Shown piece after piece: positions 21,552 to 30,463 of a stretch of 42,761 bases of DNA (position 1 is the stretch's first letter; each line of letters starts with the position of its first letter). Under the pieces are notes generated by a model that was not told the origin of the DNA, made no database searches, and saw nothing but the letters and a program-made list of their open reading frames with translations. Made by a program: the position numbers and the translations under genes. Origin of the DNA: Siccirubricoccus soli (GTDB lineage Bacteria; Pseudomonadota; Alphaproteobacteria; Acetobacterales; Acetobacteraceae); contig NZ_JAMZIK010000109.1 of the NCBI RefSeq assembly GCF_024178315.1, forward strand, positions 1 to 42,761. Reading direction: 5' to 3'.

Positions 21552-23195
21552 TCATACCTTGCCGTCGGCGGCGTCCGCCGTCCGGGCCTCCGGGCGGCGG
21601 CGGCCCGGATCGCCATAACCGCCCCCGCCGGCCGTCTCGATGACAACCCGATCTCCCTTGTTCAGCCTCGTGACGATCTTGGAGGGAATGACCTCCCGCC
21701 TGCCATCGGCCCGATGGATGACGCTGACGGCGCGGGCCCCCTCGCCACCGCCAAACAGGCCGGGGGCGGCGCTGAAATGCCGTTCGCTCCGATGGGTGAA
21801 GGAAACGTCGTCCACCAGCGCCTCATATTCCCGGATGGTGCCGAGGCCGCCACGCCACTCGCCATCGCCGCCGGATCCGGGGCGCAGGGCAACGCGGTTG
21901 AGGCGGATGGGCGTTTCCAGCTCCGCCGCCTCGGCCGGCAAGTTCATGCAGTTCGTGGCGTCGGTCTCGATGACGTCCACGCCGTCATGGCCACGGGCCG
22001 CACCGCTGCCACCGGCGATCAGGTCGCCGGTGACGAAAGGGGTGCCATCCGCCTTCCGCCCGCCGAAGGCGACGATCACCATCTGCCCGGCGGAGGGAGC
22101 AGGGATCCGATCCGGCAGCACCCCCGCCAGGGCGCCGATGATCGTGCCCGTGATGCGCTTGATGGTGGAGGTCCGGGCATTGACCGGCGCGGGCTCGCGT
22201 GGATTCACCAGCGTGCCTTCCGGCAGATGCAGGCTGATGGGCCGGAAGCAGCCGCCATTTGTGGGAATCCTGGGATCGGTCAGTGCACGGACGGCAAAGC
22301 AGGCGGCGGCGAGGGAGCCGGAGGGCACGCAATTCAGCGGACCGCGCACCTGGGCCGAGGTACCGGTGAAGTCGATATGGATGGCGTCGCCAGCGATGGT
22401 CACGGCGACCTCGATCCGGATCGGCTTCTCCAGCTCCACCCCGTCATTGTCCAGCCAATCGACATGGCGGTAGGTGCCGTCCGGAATGGCGGAGAGCGCC
22501 AGCCGGGTCATGCGCTCCGAGCGGTCGAGCAATTCGTGGAACATGGCCGTCAGCGCATTGCTGCCCTGCCTCTCCGCCAGTTCCGCGACCCGCCGCGCAC
22601 CGATGGCGCAGGCCGAGACCTGGGCATGCAGGTCGCCCATCACCGTATCGGGAATGCGGACATTCTGCCGGATCATCGCTTCCAGGGTCGCATTCACCAC
22701 GCCGCGGTCGCGGAATTTCAGGGGCGGGATGCGCAGCCCTTCCTGAAAGATCTCGGTGGCGTTGGTCGGCACCGAGCCGGCGGACAGTCCGCCCATATCC
22801 TGGTGGTGGGTCATGGCCGCGGCATAGGCGATGATGCGGCCCTGGACGAAGATCGGCTGGACCACGGCGATGTCCGGCAGATGGGTGCCGCCGCAATACG
22901 GGTCGTTCAGCACGTAGCTGTCATCCGGCTGCATGGTCGCAGGGGGAAATTGCCGCAGGATACGGGCGACGGCCGGGACCAGCGTCGCCAGATGGATGGG
23001 GATGGAGCAGCTCTGCGCCAGGGTCTGTCCATCTGCGGTGAACAGTCCCGCCGAGGCATCCAGCCCCTCCTTCACGATGGGCGAGAAGGAGGAGCGCAGC
23101 AGGGTGGACTGCATCTCGTTGGCGATGCCTTCGAGGCGGTGCCGCGTTACCTCGACGGTGATGGGGTCGACATTGGCCGTGCTGAAGGTGCTCAT
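21552..23195 (-). CDS. hyuB: Hydantoinase/oxoprolinase family protein, subunit B
   Basis: 547 aa. Subunit of the ATP-dependent N-methylhydantoinase / 5-oxoprolinase / acetone-carboxylase-like family that works with HyuA. Typical blocks: DPITVEVTRHRLEGIANEMQ at the N-terminus, SFSPIVKEGLD, the YVLNDPYCGGTHLPD metal-type region, HHQDMGG, NARTSTIKRITGTI and RPGSGGDGEWRGGLG near the C-terminus. Start is the ATG at 23195, overlapping the hyuA stop by four bases (ATGA), which indicates coupled translation. The cyclic amide or ketone substrate cannot be read from sequence. Confidence 0.92.
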   Translation of the reverse strand: MSTFSTANVDPITVEVTRHRLEGIANEMQSTLLRSSFSPIVKEGLDASAGLFTADGQTLAQSCSIPIHLATLVPAVARILRQFPPATMQPDDSYVLNDPYCGGTHLPDIAVVQPIFVQGRIIAYAAAMTHHQDMGGLSAGSVPTNATEIFQEGLRIPPLKFRDRGVVNATLEAMIRQNVRIPDTVMGDLHAQVSACAIGARRVAELAERQGSNALTAMFHELLDRSERMTRLALSAIPDGTYRHVDWLDNDGVELEKPIRIEVAVTIAGDAIHIDFTGTSAQVRGPLNCVPSGSLAAACFAVRALTDPRIPTNGGCFRPISLHLPEGTLVNPREPAPVNARTSTIKRITGTIIGALAGVLPDRIPAPSAGQMVIVAFGGRKADGTPFVTGDLIAGGSGAARGHDGVDVIETDATNCMNLPAEAAELETPIRLNRVALRPGSGGDGEWRGGLGTIREYEALVDDVSFTHRSERHFSAAPGLFGGGEGARAVSVIHRADGRREVIPSKIVTRLNKGDRVVIETAGGGGYGDPGRRRPEARTADAADGKV

Positions 23196-25243
23196 CGCCG
23201 CGCCTCCTTCTCCATCAGCAGTGCGCCGCCAGGGCCGAGGCGCGCCGTCCAACCCGGTTCCACCAGCGTCGTGGTGTCCGACTGCTCGATGATCGCGGGG
23301 CCGGGGATGTGGTCGCCTGGCCGGATCGACTCGCGCTGCCAGATCGCGGCGGGGACGGCGGTGGAGAATTGCCGAACCCGGATCAGCCGCGTGCCCGGCG
23401 GTGTCGCCTTGCCCTGGCGAAGGCCGATGCCGCTGGCCACGCTGCCCGCGCGGGAGCGGTGGACGCTGCGCAGGTTCACGAATTTGGCTGGCAACTCCGG
23501 CGCATGGCCATAGACCCGGTGATGCGCTGCGAGGAAGGCTGCGTAGGCCTCGCCGGCAGGGTCGGCGGCGTCCAGCCGCAGCGGCACTTCCAGCCAATAG
23601 GATTGGCCGATGTAGCAGAGATCGGCTGCATGGCTGATCGCTACCTCCGTCTCCGCCAGCCCTTCCGCTTCGGTCAAGGCGCGGCAGCGCGCATCCAGCT
23701 CGGCGAGGGCGGGGCGCAGCAGGGCCGGGTCCAGTCCGATGCAGGCATGCGGGAAGGCTGCGGCGACCTCATGTTCCACCGGCGCGCCAAGCAGCCCCGC
23801 GGCGGCCAGGACGCCGGGATGCGGCGGAATGATGATGGTGGAGATGCCGAGATCCTCGGCGAGCGCGCAGCCATGCATCGGCCCGCCGCCGCCGAGCGGC
23901 AGCAGCGCATAGCCGCGCGGGTCGATGCCCCGCCCGATCGAGACCAGCCGGATCGCCTCCGCCATCTGCGCATTCAGCACGCGGTGGATGCCGAGCGCGG
24001 CCTCCTCGAGCGTGAGGCCAAGCGGCCGGGCCACGGTGCCTCCCACCGCCTGCCGCGCCAGCTCCGGCTGCAGCCGCAGCGTGCCGCCGGCGAAATGCTG
24101 CGGATCGACATAGCCCAGCACGACAGAGGCATCGGTCACCGTTGCCCTGGTACCGCCCCGGCCATAGCAGGCCGGTCCGGGCTCCGAGCCTGCCGACTCC
24201 GGGCCGACGCGGAGCGAGCCGGCGGCGTCGATCCAGGCCAGGCTGCCGCCGCCCGAGCCGATGGCGGTGACATCTACCATCGGCACCCGCACGGTGAAGC
24301 CGTCGATCTGCCCCTCGGCGCGGATCAGCGGCATGCCATCCGAGATCAGGGCGATATCGCAGGAGGTCCCACCGATATCGACGGTGATGAGGTCGCGGAA
24401 GCCGGCATTCAGCCCGACATCGAGGCCGCCGACCACGCCGCCCGCGGGCCCGGAAAGGAATAGGCGCACCGGTCTCCGCCGTGCGATGGCCGAGGACATT
24501 AGCCCGCCGCGCGACTGCATCACCTGCAGCGTGGCCGTCACGCCGGCCGCCGCCAAGCCGGATTCCATATCCTCCAGATACTCGGCGACCAGGGGCTTCA
24601 CATAGGCGTCGAACGCCGTGGCACAGACGCGTTCATATTCGCGAAAGGCGGGATCGACCTCCGAGGAGAGCGAGACAGGGAGCCCCGGCGCCATCTCGGC
24701 GATGATCTCGGCGATGCGCCGCTCATGCGCCGGGTGCAGGAAGGCGAAGATCAGGCAGACGGCTATCGCCTGGACATCCTGCGCCAGCAGCTCCGCCACG
24801 GCCCTGCGGACGCCGGCCTCGTCGAGCGGCACCAGCACCTGCCCCTGCGCGTCCACCCGCTCCCGCACCTCCCTCCGGAAGCGTCCCGGCGCGAGGAAGG
24901 CGGGCGTTTCGGTATGCAGCACCAGATCGTACATCTGGTGGCGCATCTGCCGGCCGATCTCGATGACGTCCTTGAAGCCCTCCGTGGCGATCAGTCCGAG
25001 GCGCGCGCCCTTGCGTTCCAGCACGGCGTTGGTGGCCACGGTGGTGCCATGGGTGAAGCGGCCGATGGCGCCGGCGGGTACCTGCCATTCCGCGCCGGCG
25101 GTGCCGAGCGCGGCCAGCACGGCGCGGCTGGGATTGCCCCTGGTGGTCGGCACCTTGGCCAGGCGGATGCTGCCATCCGGGGCGCGGCAGACCACATCGG
25201 TGAAGGTGCCGCCGATATCGATGCCGAATTCGTAGCCTGCCAT
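23192..25243 (-). CDS. hyuA: Hydantoinase/oxoprolinase family protein, subunit A
   Basis: 683 aa. ATP-binding partner of HyuB, with an actin/hexokinase-like fold. The N-terminal phosphate loop GIDIGGTFTD is at 7-16; THGTTVATNAVLERKGA follows at about 64, and the second phosphate motif VDIGGTSCDIAL is at about 285. The C-terminal part has YALLPLGGGGPMHGC. Start at ATG 25243 (MAGYEFGIDIGG), with GGGGAG five bases before; the open frame extends further upstream without similarity. Together with hyuB it should form an ATP-driven amidohydrolase or carboxylase. The 121-base space to the divergent GMC oxidoreductase suggests a shared control region. Confidence 0.92.
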   Translation of the reverse strand: MAGYEFGIDIGGTFTDVVCRAPDGSIRLAKVPTTRGNPSRAVLAALGTAGAEWQVPAGAIGRFTHGTTVATNAVLERKGARLGLIATEGFKDVIEIGRQMRHQMYDLVLHTETPAFLAPGRFRREVRERVDAQGQVLVPLDEAGVRRAVAELLAQDVQAIAVCLIFAFLHPAHERRIAEIIAEMAPGLPVSLSSEVDPAFREYERVCATAFDAYVKPLVAEYLEDMESGLAAAGVTATLQVMQSRGGLMSSAIARRRPVRLFLSGPAGGVVGGLDVGLNAGFRDLITVDIGGTSCDIALISDGMPLIRAEGQIDGFTVRVPMVDVTAIGSGGGSLAWIDAAGSLRVGPESAGSEPGPACYGRGGTRATVTDASVVLGYVDPQHFAGGTLRLQPELARQAVGGTVARPLGLTLEEAALGIHRVLNAQMAEAIRLVSIGRGIDPRGYALLPLGGGGPMHGCALAEDLGISTIIIPPHPGVLAAAGLLGAPVEHEVAAAFPHACIGLDPALLRPALAELDARCRALTEAEGLAETEVAISHAADLCYIGQSYWLEVPLRLDAADPAGEAYAAFLAAHHRVYGHAPELPAKFVNLRSVHRSRAGSVASGIGLRQGKATPPGTRLIRVRQFSTAVPAAIWQRESIRPGDHIPGPAIIEQSDTTTLVEPGWTARLGPGGALLMEKEARR

Positions 25244-25364
25244 AGGCTCCCCGCCATCTCGCCCGCCGGGGAAGCTAAGCAAGGATTGCACCGGATGGGA
25301 AATCCGGCCGCCCGGGCTTGACCCGGCCCGGCGCCGGGGGCGCAATCGGGATGGGGAGGGACTC

Positions 25365-26963
25365 ATGGAAAACACCGACTACCTCGTCATCGGCGCCGGC
25401 TCCGCCGGTTGCGTGGTGGCCAGCCGGCTGAGCGAGACCACGGCGAGGGTGACCCTGCTGGAGGCCGGGCCGAGCGATTGGTACCCCTGGATCCACATCC
25501 CCGCCGGCATGCTGAAGCTGGTGCGCAATCCGCGCGTCAACTGGATGTATGCGACCGAGCCCGAGAAGGGCAGCAATGACCGGGCGATCCATTGGCCGCG
25601 CGGCCGCGTGCTCGGCGGCTCCTCCTCCATCAACGGCATGCTGTACGTGCGCGGCAACCCGGCGGATTTCGACCTCTGGGCCCAGATGGGCTGCCGTGGC
25701 TGGAGCTTCGAGGATGTGCTGCCCTTCTTCCGCAAATCCGAGCACTACGTGCAGGGCGGAGAGCCGGAATATCGCGGGCAGGGGGGCGAGCTGCGGGTGG
25801 AGGATTACCGGACCATCCTGCCGCTGACCCATCGCTTCGTCGAAGCGGCACAGCAGGCTGGGCATGTGTTCCGCAAGGATCTGAACGGGCGGGAGCAGGA
25901 GGGCGTCGGCTATTCGCAGATGACGCGGAACGGCCGGTTCCGCGGCTCGACGGCCCGCACCTTCCTGGCCGCCGCCAAGGGCCGGCCCAATCTGCGGATC
26001 GAGACCGACGCTATCGCCACCAGGTTGCTCTTCGAGGGGCGGCGCTGCGTCGGGGCGCGCTTCCGCCAGGGTGGGGCGGAGCGCGAGATTCGCGTGACGA
26101 AGGAGGTGATCCTGTCCGGCGGCGCCGTGAATTCCCCGCATCTGCTGCAGCTCTCGGGGATCGGCCCGGCGGCGCATCTGCAGGAGATTGGCGTAGGGGT
26201 GCTGCAGGATATGCCGGCGGTGGGCGCCAATCTGCAGGACCATTACGTCGCGCGGGTGCAGCATCGGGTGAAGGGCGAGATCTCGACCAACCAGCTCGCC
26301 CGCGGCTGGCGGCTGATGCGGGAGGCCCTGCGCTACGCGGTGCAGGGCCGCGGCGCGCTCACCTTCGGCGTCACCACGGCCCAGGTCTTCTGTCGCTCCC
26401 GCGAAGGCCTGGTGAGCCCGGATCTGCAGTTGCTCTTCACCCCGGCCACCTATGAGCGGGACGTGGTCGGGACGCTGGAGAAGGAGCCGGGCATGACCGT
26501 GGCGGTCTGCCCGGTGCGGCCGGACAGCCGCGGCACCATCCTGGCCCGCTCGGCCGATCCGCTGGAGAAGCCGGCCATCCGGCCGAACTACCTCGGCGTC
26601 GCCTCGGACCAGCAGGTGATGGCGGTGGGCATCCGGCTCGCCCGGCAGATCCTGGCAGCCCCGGCAATCGCCAAGCTTAGCGCCTTCGAATTGATGCCTG
26701 GCCCGGAGGTGACGACGGATGAGGAACTTGTCGCCTATATGCGGCAATACGGTTCGACCATCTACCACCCGGTGGGCACCTGTCGCATGGGGGAGGACCC
26801 CGGAAGCGTGGTGGATAGCCGGTTGCGGGTGCGCGGCATCGGCGGCCTGCGCGTCATCGACGCTTCCGTGATGCCGACCCTGACCACGGGCAACACCAAT
26901 GCACCGACCATCATGATCGGCGAGAAGGGAGCGGCGATGATCCGGGAGGACATGGCCGCCTGA
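25365..26963 (+). CDS. GMC-family FAD-dependent oxidoreductase (choline/alcohol dehydrogenase type)
   Basis: Oxidises an alcohol to an aldehyde or ketone with FAD. 532 aa, typical for bacterial GMC enzymes. The FAD fold VIGAGSAGCVVASRLSE is at 8-24; GGSSSINGMLYVRGN is signature 1 and SGGAVNSPHLLQLSGIGP is signature 2. The catalytic histidine is in YHPVGTCRMG (His468), and NTNAPTIMIGEKGA closes the protein. GGAGGG stands just before the start. Divergent from hyuA and upstream of a sirtuin. It is not clearly BetA: no betaine genes are near, so the substrate is left open. Confidence 0.92.
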   Translation: MENTDYLVIGAGSAGCVVASRLSETTARVTLLEAGPSDWYPWIHIPAGMLKLVRNPRVNWMYATEPEKGSNDRAIHWPRGRVLGGSSSINGMLYVRGNPADFDLWAQMGCRGWSFEDVLPFFRKSEHYVQGGEPEYRGQGGELRVEDYRTILPLTHRFVEAAQQAGHVFRKDLNGREQEGVGYSQMTRNGRFRGSTARTFLAAAKGRPNLRIETDAIATRLLFEGRRCVGARFRQGGAEREIRVTKEVILSGGAVNSPHLLQLSGIGPAAHLQEIGVGVLQDMPAVGANLQDHYVARVQHRVKGEISTNQLARGWRLMREALRYAVQGRGALTFGVTTAQVFCRSREGLVSPDLQLLFTPATYERDVVGTLEKEPGMTVAVCPVRPDSRGTILARSADPLEKPAIRPNYLGVASDQQVMAVGIRLARQILAAPAIAKLSAFELMPGPEVTTDEELVAYMRQYGSTIYHPVGTCRMGEDPGSVVDSRLRVRGIGGLRVIDASVMPTLTTGNTNAPTIMIGEKGAAMIREDMAA

Positions 26964-27058
26964 GCCCGGTCCCCATCGGCGGCCCCCCGTCTTTCGGAGG
27001 GCGCCGTCCCCGGAAGGCCATGCTTGCCCGGCGGCCCGATCCGCGTCACGCTCGGTCC

Positions 27059-27814
27059 ATGGAGCGGGCGTCCGACATCACGGAACTGAAGCGGCTGCTG
27101 GGCGCTGCGGAGCGCGCCGTGGTCTTCACCGGCGCCGGCATCAGCACCGAATCCGGCATTCCGGATTTCCGCAGCCCCGGCGGCATCTGGACTCAGATGA
27201 AACCCATCATGTTCCAGGATTTCTGTGCCTCTGTCGAGGCACGGCGGGAAACCTGGCGCCGCCGCTTCGCCTCGGACCCGGTGATGCGCGCCGCAGAGCC
27301 CAATCGCGGCCATCGCGCCGTGGCCCGGCTGGTGCGGGAGGGCAAGGTCTCGGCCGTCATCACCCAGAACATCGACGGGCTACACCAGGCCTCCGGCATT
27401 CCGGACCGCCAGGTGATCGAACTGCACGGCAACACCACCTACGCCACCTGCCTGGATTGTGCCGCGCGCTACGAGATCGCCGAGCTCCGCCTGGCCTTCG
27501 AGCGCGATGGGGATGTGCCGGAGTGCCGGGCCTGTGGCGGCTTCGTGAAGCCGGCAACCATCAGCTTCGGCCAATCCATGCCGGAAGCCGCCATGCTGCG
27601 GGCGGAGCAGGCGGTGCGGGCGGCCGATCTCTGCCTTGTCCTCGGCTCCTCCCTGGTCGTCTATCCGGCGGCCGGCTTCCCTGAAATGGCGAAGCGCCAG
27701 GGGGCGAAGCTCGTCATCGTCAACCGTGAGGAGACGCCGCTCGATCCCTGGGCCGATCTGGTGATCCATGCGGGGATCGGGGACGTGATGGGGGAAGCGG
27801 TCGGCACCAACTAG
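27059..27814 (+). CDS. Sirtuin NAD-dependent protein deacylase
   Basis: Removes acetyl or other acyl groups from lysines using NAD; in bacteria often controls acyl-CoA and other metabolic enzymes. 251 aa. Motifs: [20 protein letters not shown] (NAD site), [12 protein letters not shown], the catalytic histidine in ELHGNT, and four zinc cysteines (CLDC and, after a 24-residue gap, CRAC). [11 protein letters not shown] and the late VNREETPLD are also typical. An in-frame ATG at 27020 is preceded by GGAAGG only two bases away; I prefer 27059 because it leaves the usual ~20 residues before the NAD motif. It lies 12 bases before the first flavin monooxygenase. Confidence 0.9.
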   Translation: MERASDITELKRLLGAAERAVVFTGAGISTESGIPDFRSPGGIWTQMKPIMFQDFCASVEARRETWRRRFASDPVMRAAEPNRGHRAVARLVREGKVSAVITQNIDGLHQASGIPDRQVIELHGNTTYATCLDCAARYEIAELRLAFERDGDVPECRACGGFVKPATISFGQSMPEAAMLRAEQAVRAADLCLVLGSSLVVYPAAGFPEMAKRQGAKLVIVNREETPLDPWADLVIHAGIGDVMGEAVGTN

Positions 27815-27826
27815 GGGAGTTGCGCC

Positions 27827-28726
27827 ATGCGATTGGGGGTCATGCTGCCGCTCTCGGATATCGGCGGCGCGCCGGCGGTGGTGCGGGACTTCGCGCTGGC
27901 GGCCGAGGAGATCGGCTTCACCAATCTCGGCCTCGCCGACCATGTCCTCGGAGTCAACGCGGCATCGCGGCCGGATTGGGGGGACCGCAACACCTCCGCC
28001 GACCTGTTCCACGACCCCTTCGTCTGCTTCGGCTTTCTGGCCGCGCTCTGCAGGGGCACGACGGAATTCTCCACCCAGGTGCTGATCCTGGCGCAGCGCC
28101 AGGCGGCGCTGGTGGCGAAGCAGGCGGCCTGCCTCGACGTACTCTGCGACGGGCGCTTCCGCCTCGGCGTCGGGGTCGGCTGGAACCCGGTGGAATTCAC
28201 CGCCCTGAACGAGAATTTCCATAATCGCGGCCGGCGCAGCGCGGAGCAGGTGCGGGTGATGCAGGCGCTGTGGGCGGAGCCGCATGTCACCTTCGAAGGG
28301 CGCTGGCACAAGGTGGAGGATGCCGGGATCAACCCGCTGCCGGTGCACCGCAGGGTGCCGGTCTGGTTCGGTGGCCATGTCGAGCAGACGCTGGAGCGCA
28401 TCGCGACGCTCGGCGATGGCTGGATCATGAACGCCTATGGCCCGGGCCCGGAGATCGAGGCGGCCTGGGGAGAGATCCGCCGCCAAGCGGAAGCGGCCGG
28501 GCGCGATCCGGCGCAGATCGGGCTGGAGGTCTGGATCTCCGGCGGTGGCGGCGACGAGGCGAGCTGGGCGGAGGAGGCGCGTTACTGGAAGCGGTTCGGC
28601 GCCACGCACCTGACCCTGACCAACACCTTCAACCGCCGCCGGCACAAGCGCATTCCGGGCCGCTCCGTGGCCGAGCATCTGGCGGTGATGCGCCGCTTCC
28701 ACGACGCCGTGGCCGGTCTGGCCTGA
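27827..28726 (+). CDS. Luciferase-like (LLM-class) flavin-dependent oxidoreductase 1
   Basis: 299 aa TIM-barrel protein of the bacterial luciferase family, using reduced flavin (FMN or F420). Typical features: AAEEIGFTNLGLADHV near the start, LILAQRQAALVAKQAACLDVL, GRFRLGVGVGWNPVEF, then PVWFGGHVEQTLERIATLGDGW. The domain arrangement is that of the F420-like LLM subgroup, but cofactor preference cannot be decided by eye. Preceded by GGGGAGTTG. It starts 12 bases after the sirtuin and ends two bases before a second member of the same superfamily. Confidence 0.88.
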   Translation: MRLGVMLPLSDIGGAPAVVRDFALAAEEIGFTNLGLADHVLGVNAASRPDWGDRNTSADLFHDPFVCFGFLAALCRGTTEFSTQVLILAQRQAALVAKQAACLDVLCDGRFRLGVGVGWNPVEFTALNENFHNRGRRSAEQVRVMQALWAEPHVTFEGRWHKVEDAGINPLPVHRRVPVWFGGHVEQTLERIATLGDGWIMNAYGPGPEIEAAWGEIRRQAEAAGRDPAQIGLEVWISGGGGDEASWAEEARYWKRFGATHLTLTNTFNRRRHKRIPGRSVAEHLAVMRRFHDAVAGLA

Positions 28727-28728
28727 CC

Positions 28729-29670
28729 ATGGCGCGGCGCATCGCGGTCGGCCTCGGGCTGATGGAGTTCCCCTTCTCCGGCGCTGCTGCCTTCTGGCGC
28801 TGGGTGGATCTCTGCGAGCAGGGCGGCGTGGACAGCCTGTGGCAGACCGACCGGATCGTCAGTCGCCAGCCCATTCTGGAATGCATGACGACCCTCGCCG
28901 CCCTGGCGGGTCGGACGCGCCGCCTGAAATTCGGCGTCAACGTCGTCTCCCTGGCGATGCGGGAGCCGGTGCTGCTGGCGAAGCAATGCGCCACGATCGA
29001 CGTGCTCTCCGAGGGCCGGCTGCTGCCCGGCTTCGGCATAGGCAGCCCGCTGGCGCCGGAATGGTCGGCGCTGGGGCTGGACCCGAAGGAGCGTGGCCGG
29101 CGGACCGATGAGGCGCTGGAGATCATCGGCCGTCTCTGGCGCGGCGAGACCCTGAATTTCGAAGGCCGGCACAACCGGCTGCGGGAGGTGAGCATCTCCC
29201 CCTTGCCGGTGCAGCCCGATCTGCCGATGTGGATCGGTGGTGGCTCCGAGGCGGCGATCCGGCGGACGGCCCGGTATGGCACCGGCTGGCAAGGCGGGCC
29301 GGAGACGCCGGAGGAGGCGGGCGCCGTGGTGGCCGCCATCCGCGCCGCGCTGCGGGAGACGGGGCGGGAGATCGATGCGGACCATTATGGCGCCGCCTTC
29401 GCCTTCCGCTTCGGCCCGCAGGACGAGCCGGGAATTGCACGGTTCCGTGCGGCCTATGAGCGGCGGACCGGGAAGAGTGCCGAGGGCCGGTTCGTCACGG
29501 GCGATGCGGCGGCGATCCTGGCCCGCATTGCGGCCTATGTCGAAGCCGGCATCTCGAAGTTCATCCTGCGCCCGGTGGCGGGCGACGATGCCGAGATGCA
29601 GAAGCAAAGCCGGCTTCTGATCGAGACGGTGTTGCCGGAGGTGACGAGGATCTGGCCGAAATCCGGCTAA
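28729..29670 (+). CDS. Luciferase-like (LLM-class) flavin-dependent oxidoreductase 2
   Basis: 313 aa, the same superfamily as its neighbour but clearly different in sequence. Visible: WRWVDLCEQGGVDSLWQTDRI, FGVNVVSLAMREPVLLAKQ, EGRLLPGFGIGSP, and PMWIGGGSEAAIRRTARYGTGW. Start at the ATG two bases after the preceding stop, so it is probably translated in a coupled way. Two LLM proteins back to back may act on related substrates or as partners, as known for the luciferase alpha/beta pair; here they are divergent enough that separate substrates are also possible. Confidence 0.88.
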   Translation: MARRIAVGLGLMEFPFSGAAAFWRWVDLCEQGGVDSLWQTDRIVSRQPILECMTTLAALAGRTRRLKFGVNVVSLAMREPVLLAKQCATIDVLSEGRLLPGFGIGSPLAPEWSALGLDPKERGRRTDEALEIIGRLWRGETLNFEGRHNRLREVSISPLPVQPDLPMWIGGGSEAAIRRTARYGTGWQGGPETPEEAGAVVAAIRAALRETGREIDADHYGAAFAFRFGPQDEPGIARFRAAYERRTGKSAEGRFVTGDAAAILARIAAYVEAGISKFILRPVAGDDAEMQKQSRLLIETVLPEVTRIWPKSG

Positions 29671-29714
29671 GCGGTGCTTGGATGGTGGGCAGCATGGTTA
29701 CGGCTGGGACCGGT

Positions 29715-30263
29715 TCACCCGTTGCCGATATGGATGTCGATCAGGTCAGCCATCTCATCCCGGTAGCCAGGATGACTAGGGTCGCGGACCACGCGGTGCA
29801 GTCGGGCGCGGTCGATGCCCGCCTCGACGAGCGCATCCTCCAGCATCTGCAGCCGCATCTGCAGCATGGCGGCAGGCATTGGGCCGCCGGCCGGGTCCGC
29901 TTGACCGATCAGCTGTAGCGGGGCTTCGGCCTGGGCCCTGGCAGTTTCCGCCACCCGGGCGACGGTCTTCTTCGCCTCGTTGTCGAGCAGGGCGGACCAA
30001 GGGGTGAAGCTGACCACGATGCCGGTCCCGAGCCCCTGGAGGCGGCGCACGATATTCGGGTGGATGGCCCAGGGATGGCTGAAATCTGCCTGGTCGCCGG
30101 CATGGTAGCGCCAGAGCGCATCGACTTCCGCGGATTCCCGGCAGGTGACGATCTCGAAGCTCGTCTCCGGCGGCAGGGTGTTGGCCAGCAGGTCGTCCAG
30201 CAGATCCACACCCGCCACCAGCCAGGTGATGCCTTCGAATTGGGCTAGGATAATGTCGGGCAT
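29715..30263 (-). CDS. T6SS-linked protein with degenerate OmpA/MotB-like C-terminal domain
   Basis: 182 aa, not recognised as a named family. No signal peptide or membrane segment at the N-terminus (MPDIILAQFEGITWLVAGVD). The second half (about 80-178) follows the OmpA-like pattern by eye: a strand (GIVVSFTPW), a helix (LLDNEAKKTVARVAETARA), a strand and loop LQLIGQADPAGG in place of the usual GHTD, a helix with one arginine (MLQMRLQMLEDALVEAG), then IDRARL and a final IDIHI strand. The normal second arginine and the His of GHTD are missing, so cell-wall binding is doubtful. Downstream of the 322-aa gene and pointing away from the T6SS operon. The domain reading is an inference. Confidence 0.6.
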   Translation of the reverse strand: MPDIILAQFEGITWLVAGVDLLDDLLANTLPPETSFEIVTCRESAEVDALWRYHAGDQADFSHPWAIHPNIVRRLQGLGTGIVVSFTPWSALLDNEAKKTVARVAETARAQAEAPLQLIGQADPAGGPMPAAMLQMRLQMLEDALVEAGIDRARLHRVVRDPSHPGYRDEMADLIDIHIGNG

Positions 30264-30463
30264 TTTGGGGTCCTCAGCAGCCGCGACCGGGTACTTACAC
30301 GATCCTAGGGCAGGAACCCCAGGCATGGAACGTCGGAGCGTTGCTGCTCCGGAAGATGTCCGTGGGTGACATGCCCGGACCGGCCGTATCGGCCAGGCCC
30401 GCGGCGCAGGCGACAGGCCATCCGGCGACGGCTGCCCGCTTGCCGGCGATCCAGCACTGCGGC

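Noticed and set aside
21250-21555. Minus-strand frame of 101 aa in the AT-richer gap after hyuB
   Set aside because: Overlaps the end of hyuB, has no recognisable motif, and no promoter or ribosome site could be seen.
25291-25307. CCGGAT/ATCCGG dyad between hyuA and the GMC gene as an operator
   Set aside because: Six-base arms only; such dyads are frequent by chance here and no regulator gene is nearby. It stays a weak possibility.
26979-27007. Imperfect hairpin between the GMC oxidoreductase and the sirtuin
   Set aside because: Needs a bulge and a mismatch and has no T-run; chance pairing is likely in this composition.
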